This document shows, piece after piece, positions 39,772 to 48,280 of a stretch of 48,280 nt of DNA. A program made the translations under genes and the position numbers. The notes below the pieces were generated by a model. It saw only the letters and a list, made by a program, of their open reading frames with translations. It was not told where the DNA came from and did no database searches. Positions within the stretch are counted from its first letter, which is position 1. Each line of letters opens with the position of its first letter. The stretch spans positions 1-48,280 of the forward strand of contig JASHSS010000440.1 of assembly GCA_030038565.1 (NCBI GenBank), written 5' to 3'. The stretch comes from Bryobacteraceae bacterium (GTDB lineage Bacteria; Acidobacteriota; Terriglobia; Bryobacterales; Bryobacteraceae).

Positions 39772-39992
39772 GCGGAGAGGTTTTGCAGATGTCCGGCCAA
39801 TTAAGGGTGGCGCGTTTTCAAGAGGTTAGTGGGAGAGACCGCGACAAAATCATGTCACGCCGCGAGGAAGCGGCAAAATCCTGACGCGCCTGGGCTGCCG
39901 CGAATTCCTCTCATCGGCCGGGGGGCGTGGATTTTGAGCCGCTTGCAGCCGCGGGCGCGAGTGGACCGCGGCTTGCTCCTGGTGGTTCCGCT

Positions 39993-40727
39993 ATGGATCC
40001 TTTGACGGCGATAGCGGCCAGCGGACTTAGGGCCCGCATGGAATCCCTCGAACTGTTGGCCAATAACGTAGCCAACGCCTCCACCGGCGGGTACAAGGCG
40101 GATCGCGAATTCTACAGCCTGTACACGGCCGAAGAAGCCCAGGACGGCGATCCGGTGTCCACCATGCCGGTGATCGACCGGCCCTGGACGGATCTTTCCC
40201 AAGGCCTGCTAGAGGTGACCGGCAATCCGCTGGATGTGGCGCTTTCGGGGTCCGGCTTCTTCACGGTGCAGGGTCCCGAAGGCAAGCTCTACACCCGTAA
40301 CGGGAGTTTTCGACTGTCAGCCAACGGCCGGCTCATCACCCCGGATGGTTATCCGGTGGGGGCCTCCAACGGGGCGGCGGTGACCCTGGATGGCTCGCGG
40401 GCCATCGAGATATCGGCGGACGGCACTATCCGACAGGACGGCAGGATCGCCGGGCAATTGCAAATCGCCGATTTCTCAAACCCCGGGGATTTCGTCAAAC
40501 AGGGCAACAACTACTTCCGGGCCGCCCGGCCGGAGGTTGAGCCGCGGGCGGCGGCCACGCCTTCCGTTCAGCAAGGGAAGCTGGAAGCTTCCAATACGGG
40601 CGCGGCGGAGTCGGCCGTGCGGCTGGTCAGCGTCATGCGCCAGTTCGAAATGTTGCAGAAGGCCGTTTCGCTGGGGGCGGATATGAACCGGCAGGCGGTC
40701 GAGCAGGTCGCCAAAGTGGGATCTTAG
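39993..40727 (+). CDS. flgF: Flagellar basal-body rod protein FlgF
   Basis: From MDPLTAIAASGLRARMESLELLANNVANASTGGYKADREFYSLY. NPLDVALSGSGFFTVQGPEGKLYTRNGSFRLSANGRL. Confidence 0.9.
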   Translation: MDPLTAIAASGLRARMESLELLANNVANASTGGYKADREFYSLYTAEEAQDGDPVSTMPVIDRPWTDLSQGLLEVTGNPLDVALSGSGFFTVQGPEGKLYTRNGSFRLSANGRLITPDGYPVGASNGAAVTLDGSRAIEISADGTIRQDGRIAGQLQIADFSNPGDFVKQGNNYFRAARPEVEPRAAATPSVQQGKLEASNTGAAESAVRLVSVMRQFEMLQKAVSLGADMNRQAVEQVAKVGS

Positions 40728-40740
40728 AAAGGGCAATCCA

Positions 40741-41532
40741 ATGATTCGTGCGCTCTATAGCGCCGCCAGCGGCATGACGGCGCAGCAACTCAACGTCGAT
40801 AACATCGCCAATAACCTGGCCAACGCCAGCACCATCGGCTTCAAAATGCACCAGGCCCAATTCCAGGACCTGCTGTACCAGACGGTGGTGCAGCCGGGAG
40901 CTGCCGCCGGGCAGCAGACGGTGGTGCCGTCCGGGCTGCAGATCGGCCTGGGGACGCGGTCGGTGGCCAACGAGACTATTTTTACGCAGGGGAATTTCTC
41001 GGAGACCGACAATCCGCTGGATCTGGTGATCCAGGGCAGCGGCTTCTTCCAGGTCCAGCTTCCCACCGGCCAGATCGCTTACACGCGGGCGGGAAGTTTT
41101 CAGATGAACGCCAGCGGCCAGATCGTTACCCCCAACGGTGACCTGTTGCAGCCGCAGATCACGATCCCGGCCGACGCGCAGGTGATCACCATCGCCGCCG
41201 ATGGCACGGTCAGCTACACGGTTCCCAATCAGACCGCCAGCCAGCAGGCCGGGCAGATCCAACTGGCCAATTTTCAAAATCCTTCCGGCCTCAACAATCT
41301 GGGAGGCAGCCTGTTCACCCCCACCGACGCCTCTGGCGAGCCCACCGTGGGGCTGCCGGGCGGGCAGGAGGGCATGGGGACCATCATGCAGGGCTACACC
41401 GAGGGGAGCAACGTTTCGGTGGTCGAAGAGTTTATCAACCTGATCGTGGCGCAGCGCGGCTACGAAGCCAACTCCAAGGTAGTGCAGGCGGCCGACCAGA
41501 TGTACCAGCAGGTCAATAATCTTTCGAAATGA
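40741..41532 (+). CDS. flgG: Flagellar basal-body rod protein FlgG
   Basis: 263 aa. MIRALYSAASGMTAQQLNVDNIANNLANASTIGFKMHQAQFQDLLYQ; C-term VVEEFINLIVAQRGYEANSKVVQAADQMYQQVNNL. Confidence 0.97.
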   Translation: MIRALYSAASGMTAQQLNVDNIANNLANASTIGFKMHQAQFQDLLYQTVVQPGAAAGQQTVVPSGLQIGLGTRSVANETIFTQGNFSETDNPLDLVIQGSGFFQVQLPTGQIAYTRAGSFQMNASGQIVTPNGDLLQPQITIPADAQVITIAADGTVSYTVPNQTASQQAGQIQLANFQNPSGLNNLGGSLFTPTDASGEPTVGLPGGQEGMGTIMQGYTEGSNVSVVEEFINLIVAQRGYEANSKVVQAADQMYQQVNNLSK

Positions 41533-42383
41533 TACTGGCGCTATGGGTTCTTTCGGGTTGCGTGGCCCTCGGCCCGGATGCCGACAGCATTCTGGCGCGC
41601 GACCTGGCTCCGGCGCTGCCCGGGCTAGCCGATGCCGCGGTTCCCGTTTCGCCGGCCCCGGTTCCGGGAGTGCCGCGGATTTTCCGGATTCCCGAGTTGC
41701 GGCGCATCGCGGCGCACTTTTTCCAGGGCGCGGATCCGGCCCGCGAGATCTGCTTCGAGCGCCCGGTGTCCCCACCCGATCCGGCGCGGTTTGAGGAAGC
41801 CATGCGCCGCGCGTTGCCATCGGCGCGGATTGAAATTCTGGACTACGGCCGCCTGCCCGTGCCCGAAGGCCCCATCGAATTTCCTCCGGCCGGACTGCGC
41901 CCTGCGGGCGCAGACGGCTTCTGGAGCGGAACAGTGCGATACGGCGCCGGGCGGCGCTTCCCGCTTTGGGCGCGGGTGCGGGTGACGGTGTCCGAAGCGC
42001 GCGTGGTGGCGGGCGAAGACCTGCCGCCGGGCCACGCCATCGCCCCTGGGCAATTGCGCCTGGAAACGCGCGAGGTGTTTCCCCTTGAGAAAATTTTCGC
42101 CGCCTCCATCGAGCCGGTGGCCGGCCGGGCTCCCCGCATCAAAATTCCGGCCGGCACCCCGATCCGCCTGGATTGGCTGGCGGCCGCCCAGGACGTTTTG
42201 CGAGGCGATCGGGTGCTGGTGGAAGTCTACAGCGGAACCGCCTATTTGAAGTTTGAAGCCATCGCGGAGGCCTCCGGCGCAGTGGGGCAGTCCATCCCGG
42301 TGACCAATCCGGTCTCCCGCAAACGCTTTGCCGCCCGGGTCGAGGGAAGGGATCGCGTGGCGGTGGGGAAGGGTCCATCATGA
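41529..42383 (+). CDS. flgA: Flagella basal body P-ring formation protein FlgA
   Basis: 284 aa. SAF-like VVAGEDLPPGHAIAPGQLRLETREVFP, AGTPIRLDWLAAAQDVLRGDRVLVEVYSGTAYLKFEAIAEASGAVGQSIPVTNPVSRKRFAARV; overlaps flgG by 4 nt. Confidence 0.92.
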   Translation: MILALWVLSGCVALGPDADSILARDLAPALPGLADAAVPVSPAPVPGVPRIFRIPELRRIAAHFFQGADPAREICFERPVSPPDPARFEEAMRRALPSARIEILDYGRLPVPEGPIEFPPAGLRPAGADGFWSGTVRYGAGRRFPLWARVRVTVSEARVVAGEDLPPGHAIAPGQLRLETREVFPLEKIFAASIEPVAGRAPRIKIPAGTPIRLDWLAAAQDVLRGDRVLVEVYSGTAYLKFEAIAEASGAVGQSIPVTNPVSRKRFAARVEGRDRVAVGKGPS

Positions 42384-43063
42384 AACGACTGTGTCCGATA
42401 TTGCTGCTTTCTTTGGGGGTATGGGCAGCGCCCAAGAAAAAGGAACCCAAGCCCTCGCCGCGAGACCAGTTTGTGAGCGCGGCGGAAGGGCGTTCGTCTG
42501 TGGGCGCGGGCCTCAGCCCAGGATCGATCTGGGTGCCCGGCTCGCGCCTGGCCGACGGCGCGCGGGATGTGCGCGCCAGCCAGGTGGACGACCTGGTGAC
42601 GATTGTGGTCGCCGAATCGACCTCGGCGGTGAGCACCGGCGCCACCAAGACTCAGCGCCAGTCCAGCACCCAGAACTCGATTACCGGCCTGGTGGGTATA
42701 CCCAAGGCCACCAGCGCGCTGGCCAACCTGGCCAATACTTCCGGGAATACCCAACTGAACGGCCAGGGCACCACCAGCCGCACCACCACCCTGACCACGA
42801 CCCTCACCGCGCGCGTCACCAAGGTACTGCCGAACGGCGCGCTGGTGGTCGAGTCCACCCATCAGCTCCAGGTGAATTCCGAGCACCAGACGATCGTGGT
42901 TACGGGAGTGATCCGGCCGGAAGATATCGACACCACCAACAGCGTGCCCTCGACGCGGGTGGCCGAACTGGAAGTGCACGTGGATGGAAAAGGAGTGGTG
43001 GGGGATGCCATCAAGCGTCCGTTTATTCTGTACCGGCTGTTGCTGGGGCTGTTGCCCTTCTGA
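42380..43063 (+). CDS. flgH: Flagellar L-ring protein FlgH
   Basis: 227 aa. ASQVDDLVTIVVAESTSAVSTGATKTQR, LTARVTKVLPNGALVVESTHQLQVNSEHQTIVVTGVIRPEDIDTTNSVPSTRVAELEV. Confidence 0.95.
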   Translation: MKRLCPILLLSLGVWAAPKKKEPKPSPRDQFVSAAEGRSSVGAGLSPGSIWVPGSRLADGARDVRASQVDDLVTIVVAESTSAVSTGATKTQRQSSTQNSITGLVGIPKATSALANLANTSGNTQLNGQGTTSRTTTLTTTLTARVTKVLPNGALVVESTHQLQVNSEHQTIVVTGVIRPEDIDTTNSVPSTRVAELEVHVDGKGVVGDAIKRPFILYRLLLGLLPF

Positions 43064-43066
43064 TTT

Positions 43067-44161
43067 ATGAAACTGCTGTGCCTGGCTTTGGGCGGCTGGC
43101 TGGCCGCGGGGGGCCTTCCGGCGCGGGGGACCCGGCTGAAGGACCTGGTGGAGATCGAAGGTGTTCGCGACAACCAGTTGGTGGGATACGGCCTGGTGGT
43201 GGGGCTGGCCGGGACGGGCGACGGGCGGCAGGCTACTTTCCCCGCGCAAAGCCTGGCCAACCTTCTGGAACGCATGGGGGTGGCCGTGCCTCCCACGTCT
43301 TTCCAGATCAAGAACACCGCGGCCGTAATGGTGACCGCCACGCTGCCGCCTTTCGCCCAGCCGGGCATGCACATCGACGCCACCGTGGCGGCCATGGGCG
43401 ATGCCCGCAATCTGCAAGGCGGCATCCTGATCCTGACCTCTCTGCGCGGCGCCGATGGGCAGGTGTACGCGGTAGCGCAGGGTCCCGTGGTGACGGGCGG
43501 ATTCGGCGCGGGGGGATCGGGAGCGACCAAGGTGGTCAATCATCCCACCGTGGGACGCACGCCCGCGGGCGGCATCGTCGAGCGCCCGGCGCCTTCGGTA
43601 GCGCCGCGCGCAGTGGTGCGTTTGCAGGTGCGGCAGGCGGATTTCACCACCGCCAGCCGGATTGTGGAAGCGGTGAACAAAAAATTTCCGCCGGCCGCGG
43701 CGCACGCAGAGAATCCGGGCCTCGTCAGTGTGACTATTCCGGAGGGTTACATCGCCCAGCCGACCGAGTTCGTGGCGCTTTTGGAAGAGTTGACGGTGGA
43801 TCCCGACCGGCCGGCGCGGGTGGTGATCAACGAGCGCACCGGCACCATCGTATTGGGCAAAGACGTGCGCATCTCACCAGTTGCAATCTTGCACGGTAAC
43901 CTGAGCGTCGAGATCCAGACTACTTATGAAGTTTCGCAACCCGCTCCCCTTTCTCCGGGAGGGACCACCCAGGTGGTGCCGCAGACCACCGCCGCTGTGA
44001 AAGAGGAGGTGGCCCGCAACGTAGTGCTCAAACAGGGAGCCACGGTGGAAGAACTGGTGCGCGCGCTGGCGGCCATCGGTTCGACGCCGCGGGATGTGAT
44101 CGCCATCCTCCAGAACCTGCGCGAAGCGGGGGCCCTGGAAGCGGCCATCGAGGTGATTTGA
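43067..44161 (+). CDS. flgI: Flagellar P-ring protein FlgI
   Basis: 364 aa. TRLKDLVEIEGVRDNQLVGYGLVVGLAGTGDG, NTAAVMVTATLPPFAQPGMHIDATVAAMGDA, VVINERTGTIVLGKDVRISPVAILHGNLSVEI. Confidence 0.97.
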   Translation: MKLLCLALGGWLAAGGLPARGTRLKDLVEIEGVRDNQLVGYGLVVGLAGTGDGRQATFPAQSLANLLERMGVAVPPTSFQIKNTAAVMVTATLPPFAQPGMHIDATVAAMGDARNLQGGILILTSLRGADGQVYAVAQGPVVTGGFGAGGSGATKVVNHPTVGRTPAGGIVERPAPSVAPRAVVRLQVRQADFTTASRIVEAVNKKFPPAAAHAENPGLVSVTIPEGYIAQPTEFVALLEELTVDPDRPARVVINERTGTIVLGKDVRISPVAILHGNLSVEIQTTYEVSQPAPLSPGGTTQVVPQTTAAVKEEVARNVVLKQGATVEELVRALAAIGSTPRDVIAILQNLREAGALEAAIEVI

Positions 44162-44178
44162 GCGGAGGTGATTTGACC

Positions 44179-44484
44179 ATGGACCAGACCGGCATTTCCC
44201 TGCTTCTTCCGCCCTCCACAGTCTCGGGCATCGCGCCCAAGACCGATAGCCCGGCGCGCATCCGCGACGCCGCCCAGCAGTTCGAAGCCCTGCTGCTCAA
44301 CCAAGTCCTGCATTCCGCGCGCGAGTCGAGCGGAGGTGGCTGGCTGTCGCTCGGCGACGATGCGGCGGGCGACAGCGCCACGGATTTCGCCGAGCAGCAG
44401 TTAGCCCAAACGTTGGCCTGCCAGGGTGGGCTGGGCCTCTCCCAGTTGATTGCCGCAGGCCTACATCGCGAAAGCGGAGAGTAG
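44179..44484 (+). CDS. flgJ: Rod-binding protein FlgJ (N-terminal domain only)
   Basis: From MDQTGISLLLPPS. RIRDAAQQFEALLLNQVLHSARES; aggtg SD 10 nt upstream of ATG; ORF track extends to a TTG at 44158. Confidence 0.88.
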   Translation: MDQTGISLLLPPSTVSGIAPKTDSPARIRDAAQQFEALLLNQVLHSARESSGGGWLSLGDDAAGDSATDFAEQQLAQTLACQGGLGLSQLIAAGLHRESGE

Positions 44485-44567
44485 GGCGGGAACTTTCAGC
44501 CCGGAGCCAGCGGCCACTGCCCTCGCAGGCGGCTGTGGGCGTCGGGGTGGCGTTGGATGTTCACGGG

Positions 44568-45548
44568 CTACTTCCCAGCGGTCCCCCGCTCGATAATCGA
44601 CAGATCCAAGTTCCCGTTGGGATCCACAATCAGCTTGCGGATCTTCGGCAGGATCTGCTCCATGGCCTCGAGGTAGAGCCTTCCCGCGGTCACTTCGGGC
44701 GCCTTGGCGTATTCGGCGGCCACGGCGGTGAAGCGGTCGGCGTCGCCGGCGGCCTCGTTCACCCGCGAGGTGCGGTAGGCCTCCGCGGATTCCATGGTCT
44801 GGATGGCTTCTCCTCGCGCCCGCGGCAGCAGGTCGTTCGAGTAGCTCTCGGCCTCGCTCACGATCCGGGCGGTATCGGCGCGCGCGCTGGCCACGTCGCG
44901 GAAGGCGTCGGCCGCCTCGGGCGGCGCGGTCACGGTCTCGATATTCACCGAGGCCAGTTCCACTCCCGCCGCGTACTGGTTGAGGCGCCGCTGGGCCGCC
45001 GCCCGCACCTCATCCTGAATGGCCACCTTCTCAGTGGTCAGGACGGCGTCCACCTGGCTGCGCGCGATGCGCCGGGCCAGTTCCGATTCCACCGCCGCCT
45101 GGGCGGTTGCGGCAGCATTTTGGGTGCGAAACAAGTAGTCCGCCGGCACGCCCACGGAATACTGCACCACCACTCGCATCTGAATAATGTTCTGGTCGCC
45201 GGTGAGAAATTGCGAAGCCAGCGGCGCCATCCTCCCCAGCACCTGGTCGGCCGCCTCTCCGCCGATGACCAAGCGCTGCAGTTGCCGCACCTTGAGCTTC
45301 CAGACGCGCTCCAGCGGCCACGGAAGGGCATAATGCACGCCCGGGTAGACCCGCGGCTCGACCACCGCGCCGAAGCGCGTGACCACCGCCTGGCGGTCCG
45401 TTTGCACCACGTAGACGCCGGAGAGCACCCACAGCGCCAGAGCCGTCCCAACGGCCTGCCGCCCGCGCCCGCCGCGCTTCCACCAGGGCGCGTCCGGCGC
45501 CCCCGGCCCGAGCTCCGCCGCTTCCAGTTTGGACAGAGTGCCGGTCAC
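44568..45548 (-). CDS. hflK: SPFH/band-7 protein, HflK-like
   Basis: 326 aa. TM + GVYVVQTDRQAVVTRFGAVVEPRVYPGVHYALPWPLERVWKLKVRQLQRL, FLTGDQNIIQMRVVVQYSV, MEQILPKIRKLIVDPNG. Confidence 0.9.
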   Translation of the reverse strand: MTGTLSKLEAAELGPGAPDAPWWKRGGRGRQAVGTALALWVLSGVYVVQTDRQAVVTRFGAVVEPRVYPGVHYALPWPLERVWKLKVRQLQRLVIGGEAADQVLGRMAPLASQFLTGDQNIIQMRVVVQYSVGVPADYLFRTQNAAATAQAAVESELARRIARSQVDAVLTTEKVAIQDEVRAAAQRRLNQYAAGVELASVNIETVTAPPEAADAFRDVASARADTARIVSEAESYSNDLLPRARGEAIQTMESAEAYRTSRVNEAAGDADRFTAVAAEYAKAPEVTAGRLYLEAMEQILPKIRKLIVDPNGNLDLSIIERGTAGK

Positions 45549-46429
45549 CGGGCGCCCGCTTCTCCGTGCGTCAGGATCTTGAGCAGCTCGGAATCCGAGC
45601 TGAGTATGGCGGTGGTCTTGTCGTCCAGAACCTTCTTGTACGCCTCCAGGGTGCGCAGCAGCTTGTAGAATTGCGGATTCCGGGAGTACGCCTGTCCGTA
45701 GATGCGCGTGGATTCGGCATCGCCCTGCCCGCGGATCTTCTCCGCCTCCTTGTACGCCGCCGAGAGAATCTCGGCCTTCTGCCGGTCGGCATCGGCGCGA
45801 ATCCCAAGGGCCTGCTCCTCGCCCTCGGCGCGATACTGCCGGGCGATGCGCTCGCGTTCGGCGCGCATGCGGGCGTACACGCTCTGCTTATTCTGTTCCG
45901 GAAGATTCAGCCGGCGGATGCGCACGTCGGCCACCTGGATTCCGTACTGCGCAAGCGCCGTGCGGTCGGTGAGCGCGGCCAGTCCGTCCATCAGGCCGGA
46001 GGTCTCGGCACGCGCGGGGTCGGGCGTCACCAGGGCATCCAGGTCGTGGGATCCCAGCGCCGCCGAAAGCCCCGACCAGACGATATCGTGCAGGCGCATC
46101 TCGGCCGCCGCCGGATCGCCCACGCTCTGGACGAACCGGTTGGGGTCCTGAATACGCCATGCCACGTAGCTGTCCACCACGATGTTCTTCTTGTCGCGGG
46201 TGAGGAATTCCGAGGGTCGCGGGCTATAGATGCGCAGGCGCCGGTCGAAAAACGTGGCGCTCTCGAAGGCCCACTTGGCGTGCAGGCCCGGGTCCGTCAC
46301 GGTGTAGAGCGGGCGGCCGAACCGGGTGATTAGCGCAAACTCGGTCTCGCTTAGGGCGAAGAAGGTTCGCCACACCAGCACCACGGCTGCCAGAATCAGG
46401 GCGACGGCAACGTACTTTCGGTTGGGCAT
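45545..46429 (-). CDS. hflC: SPFH/band-7 protein, HflC-like
   Basis: 294 aa. MPNRKYVAVALILAAVVLVWRTFFALSETEFALITRFGRPLYTVTDPGLHAKWAFESATFFDRRLRIYSPRPSEFLTRDKKNIVVDSYVAWRIQDPNRFVQSV. Confidence 0.93.
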   Translation of the reverse strand: MPNRKYVAVALILAAVVLVWRTFFALSETEFALITRFGRPLYTVTDPGLHAKWAFESATFFDRRLRIYSPRPSEFLTRDKKNIVVDSYVAWRIQDPNRFVQSVGDPAAAEMRLHDIVWSGLSAALGSHDLDALVTPDPARAETSGLMDGLAALTDRTALAQYGIQVADVRIRRLNLPEQNKQSVYARMRAERERIARQYRAEGEEQALGIRADADRQKAEILSAAYKEAEKIRGQGDAESTRIYGQAYSRNPQFYKLLRTLEAYKKVLDDKTTAILSSDSELLKILTHGEAGAR

Positions 46430-46432
46430 GGC

Positions 46433-48280
46433 TCAGTGTTCCTCCTGGGGTTTGGGCGGCGTTTCGGTAAACACGGGATTGAGCGGCGCGCCGCCAATTT
46501 CGATGGCGCCGTCAATCAGGTACAGCTGCCGCCGGGCCTTGCTGCTGTCGAGAATCAGCTTGCGTTTCCCCGCCAGCACCTGCTCGATGGTTTCCAGGTA
46601 CAGGCGCGTCCCGGTGGGGCCGGGCGCGGTGCGGAAGGCGGCTTCCCGCAATTCGAACCGGCCGGCGTCTCCTTCCGCGCGATTCACCCGCCCGGCGGTG
46701 TATCCGGCGGCATCCGCCAGGCGGGCCAGGGCCTGGCCGCGCGCCAGCGCCACCTGTTCGTTGCGGTAGCCCTCGGCTTCGTTCACCAGCCGGTTCTTTT
46801 CTTCGAAGGCTTCGGAGACCTCGCGGAAAGCGTCCACCACTTCGAGCGACGGATGTACATCCTCCAGGCGCACGCTCAGCACCCGCACGCCCGCCCGGTA
46901 CTTGTTGAGCCGCGCCTGCAACTCCCGCTTCACGCTCTGCTCCACCGCCGCGCGCCCGGTGGTGAGCACTTCATCCAGCGAGGCGCTGGTCACCACCGAT
47001 TGCACGGCCCACTCCGCCGCCGCCCGCACGGTGGCGTCGCCATCCAACTGGCCGAAGGCAAACTGGTCCGGCCGCGCCAGGTCGTAGTGCACCACGGCGT
47101 TCAGCTCGATCATGTTCTGGTCGCCGGTGAGCAGCAGCGACTCTTCCGGCACGCGCTGGAACCGCCCCGCGCGGTGCTGCACGTTCCACTCGTAGGCGGC
47201 CGGCTCGACGTCCGCGGCGGCGGCGTTCGAGCGATAGCCGATTTCGACCGTGCGCACCCGCCGCGCCTGAATCCGCGTGAGGCGGTCGATGGGCCAGGGC
47301 AACTTGTAATGGATTCCCGGCGCGTCGTACGGCGTCAGCATGCGGCCGAAGCGCTGCACGATGCCCACCTCTTCCGGCGGAATGACATAGACGCCGCTGA
47401 CGAGGACGATCCCGGCTGCGAGCGCCGCGGCCGGCCGCCTCAGGCGCCGCAGGCGTTCAGGATCGGCCCATCCGGCGGCCGCGCGGGCCACCTGCCGCCA
47501 TAGCCTTCCCGCGCGGCCTTCCGGGCCTCCGGCGCGTAGCAGGCGCAGCGAGTTCATCATCACGAAGAAGGACGAAAGCTGATGCGTCAGTGCCGCGCCG
47601 ATCGGCCCCAGCCGCCCGGTGGCCGCCAGAATCACCGCGGTCAGATTGACCACCCCGGCGAACAGGATGATGTTCTGCCACGCCGTGGCCACCGCGCGCC
47701 TGCCCACTTGGAAGAGTTGCGGCAGGCGTTCGAGGGAATGTGGCAGGTAGACCACTCCGGCCGCTTCGGCAGCCAGATCGCTCGCGCCCGCCACCGCGAT
47801 TCCCACGCTGGCGGCGGCCAGGGCGGGTGCGTCGTTGATTCCGTCGCCGGCCATCGCCACGGTGCGCCCCATGGCGATCCACTCCCGAATGCGGTCCAGT
47901 TTCTGCTCGGGAAGCAGATCCGCGGCCACCTCGCCGATGCCGGCCTCGCGGGCGATCGCCTCCGCGGCGCGCCGCCGGTCTCCGGTAAGCATGGCCAGGC
48001 GCTCGATTCCCATGTCCCGGAGCGCGCCCGTGCAGGCAGGGATGCCCTCGCGGAGACGGTCGCGCAGCAGGACAGCGCCGGCCAGCAGGTGGCCCTCCGA
48101 GACCCACACCGCGGTAGCTCCCAGGGCATCCGCCTCGGAGGCGATGGCTAGCGATGGCGGCTCGCCATCCTCGGAAACGAAGGCGGCGCTGCCGGCCCGC
48201 ACCGTGCCACGCGCCCCGCGCGCCTCCACGCCGCGCCCCGCCAGCGCCGTCGCGCCCTCCACCGGCGGCAACGCCAGGCC
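46433..48280 (-). CDS. P-type (P1B-like) ATPase C-terminal half fused to HflK-like SPFH domain (5'-truncated by window edge)
   Basis: Single open frame to the window end. ATPase motifs MLTGDRRRAAEAIAREAGI, AMAGDGINDAPALAAASVGIAVAGASDLAAEAAGVVYL, then TM pair WQNIILFAGVVNLTAVILAATGRLGPIGAALTHQLSSFFVMMNSLRLLR. This is followed in the same frame by an SPFH domain, GVYVIPPEEVGIVQRFGRMLTPYDAPGIHYKLPWPIDRLTRIQ...LLTGDQNMIELNAVVHYDL. Confidence 0.9.
   Translation of the reverse strand, partial: GLALPPVEGATALAGRGVEARGARGTVRAGSAAFVSEDGEPPSLAIASEADALGATAVWVSEGHLLAGAVLLRDRLREGIPACTGALRDMGIERLAMLTGDRRRAAEAIAREAGIGEVAADLLPEQKLDRIREWIAMGRTVAMAGDGINDAPALAAASVGIAVAGASDLAAEAAGVVYLPHSLERLPQLFQVGRRAVATAWQNIILFAGVVNLTAVILAATGRLGPIGAALTHQLSSFFVMMNSLRLLRAGGPEGRAGRLWRQVARAAAGWADPERLRRLRRPAAALAAGIVLVSGVYVIPPEEVGIVQRFGRMLTPYDAPGIHYKLPWPIDRLTRIQARRVRTVEIGYRSNAAAADVEPAAYEWNVQHRAGRFQRVPEESLLLTGDQNMIELNAVVHYDLARPDQFAFGQLDGDATVRAAAEWAVQSVVTSASLDEVLTTGRAAVEQSVKRELQARLNKYRAGVRVLSVRLEDVHPSLEVVDAFREVSEAFEEKNRLVNEAEGYRNEQVALARGQALARLADAAGYTAGRVNRAEGDAGRFELREAAFRTAPGPTGTRLYLETIEQVLAGKRKLILDSSKARRQLYLIDGAIEIGGAPLNPVFTETPPKPQEEH

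Noticed and set aside
1-48280. CRISPR arrays, tRNA/rRNA genes, prophage or integrase genes
   Set aside because: No regularly spaced repeats beyond the two-copy 81-bp repeat, and no recognisable tRNA/rRNA or phage gene content was found by eye; structural RNAs without clear motifs could be missed.

Overview
48.3 kb, high-GC, densely coding chromosomal window. Gene content and intergenic style suggest Acidobacteriota, Solibacter/Bryobacter-like; that assignment is inference only. Left to right: (i) a minus-strand MFP / two RND permeases / OMF efflux operon (about 2-9403), whose OMF gene carries a duplicated intergenic-type repeat at its 5' end; (ii) a plus-strand secreted esterase and a GH106-like glycoside hydrolase, the latter broken by an apparent +1 frameshift near 12675; (iii) an ankyrin-repeat protein overlapping (ATGA) a 34-aa microprotein; (iv) a small secreted protein, a GlcD-like oxidase and GalU; (v) flgL-flgK-flgN-like-flgM (minus) behind a good sigma-28 promoter, next to a sigma-54 activator; (vi) a two-gene unit of a MoxR AAA+ ATPase and a large uncharacterised protein, with a 126-bp MITE-like inverted-repeat element upstream; (vii) a large flagellar/export locus: fliK-flgD-flgE-fliN-fliO-fliP-fliQ-fliR-flhB-flhA-flhF-fliA-fliN-DUF2802-like (minus), divergent from flgF-flgG-flgA-flgH-flgI-flgJ (plus); (viii) a minus-strand array of three SPFH (HflK/HflC) genes. 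The first of these is fused in frame to the C-terminal half of a P1B-type ATPase that continues past the window edge. The best candidates for something under-described are the P-type ATPase::HflK fusion in a three-SPFH operon and the MoxR/uncharacterised-protein pair. All family names come from reading translated sequence, without database searches.
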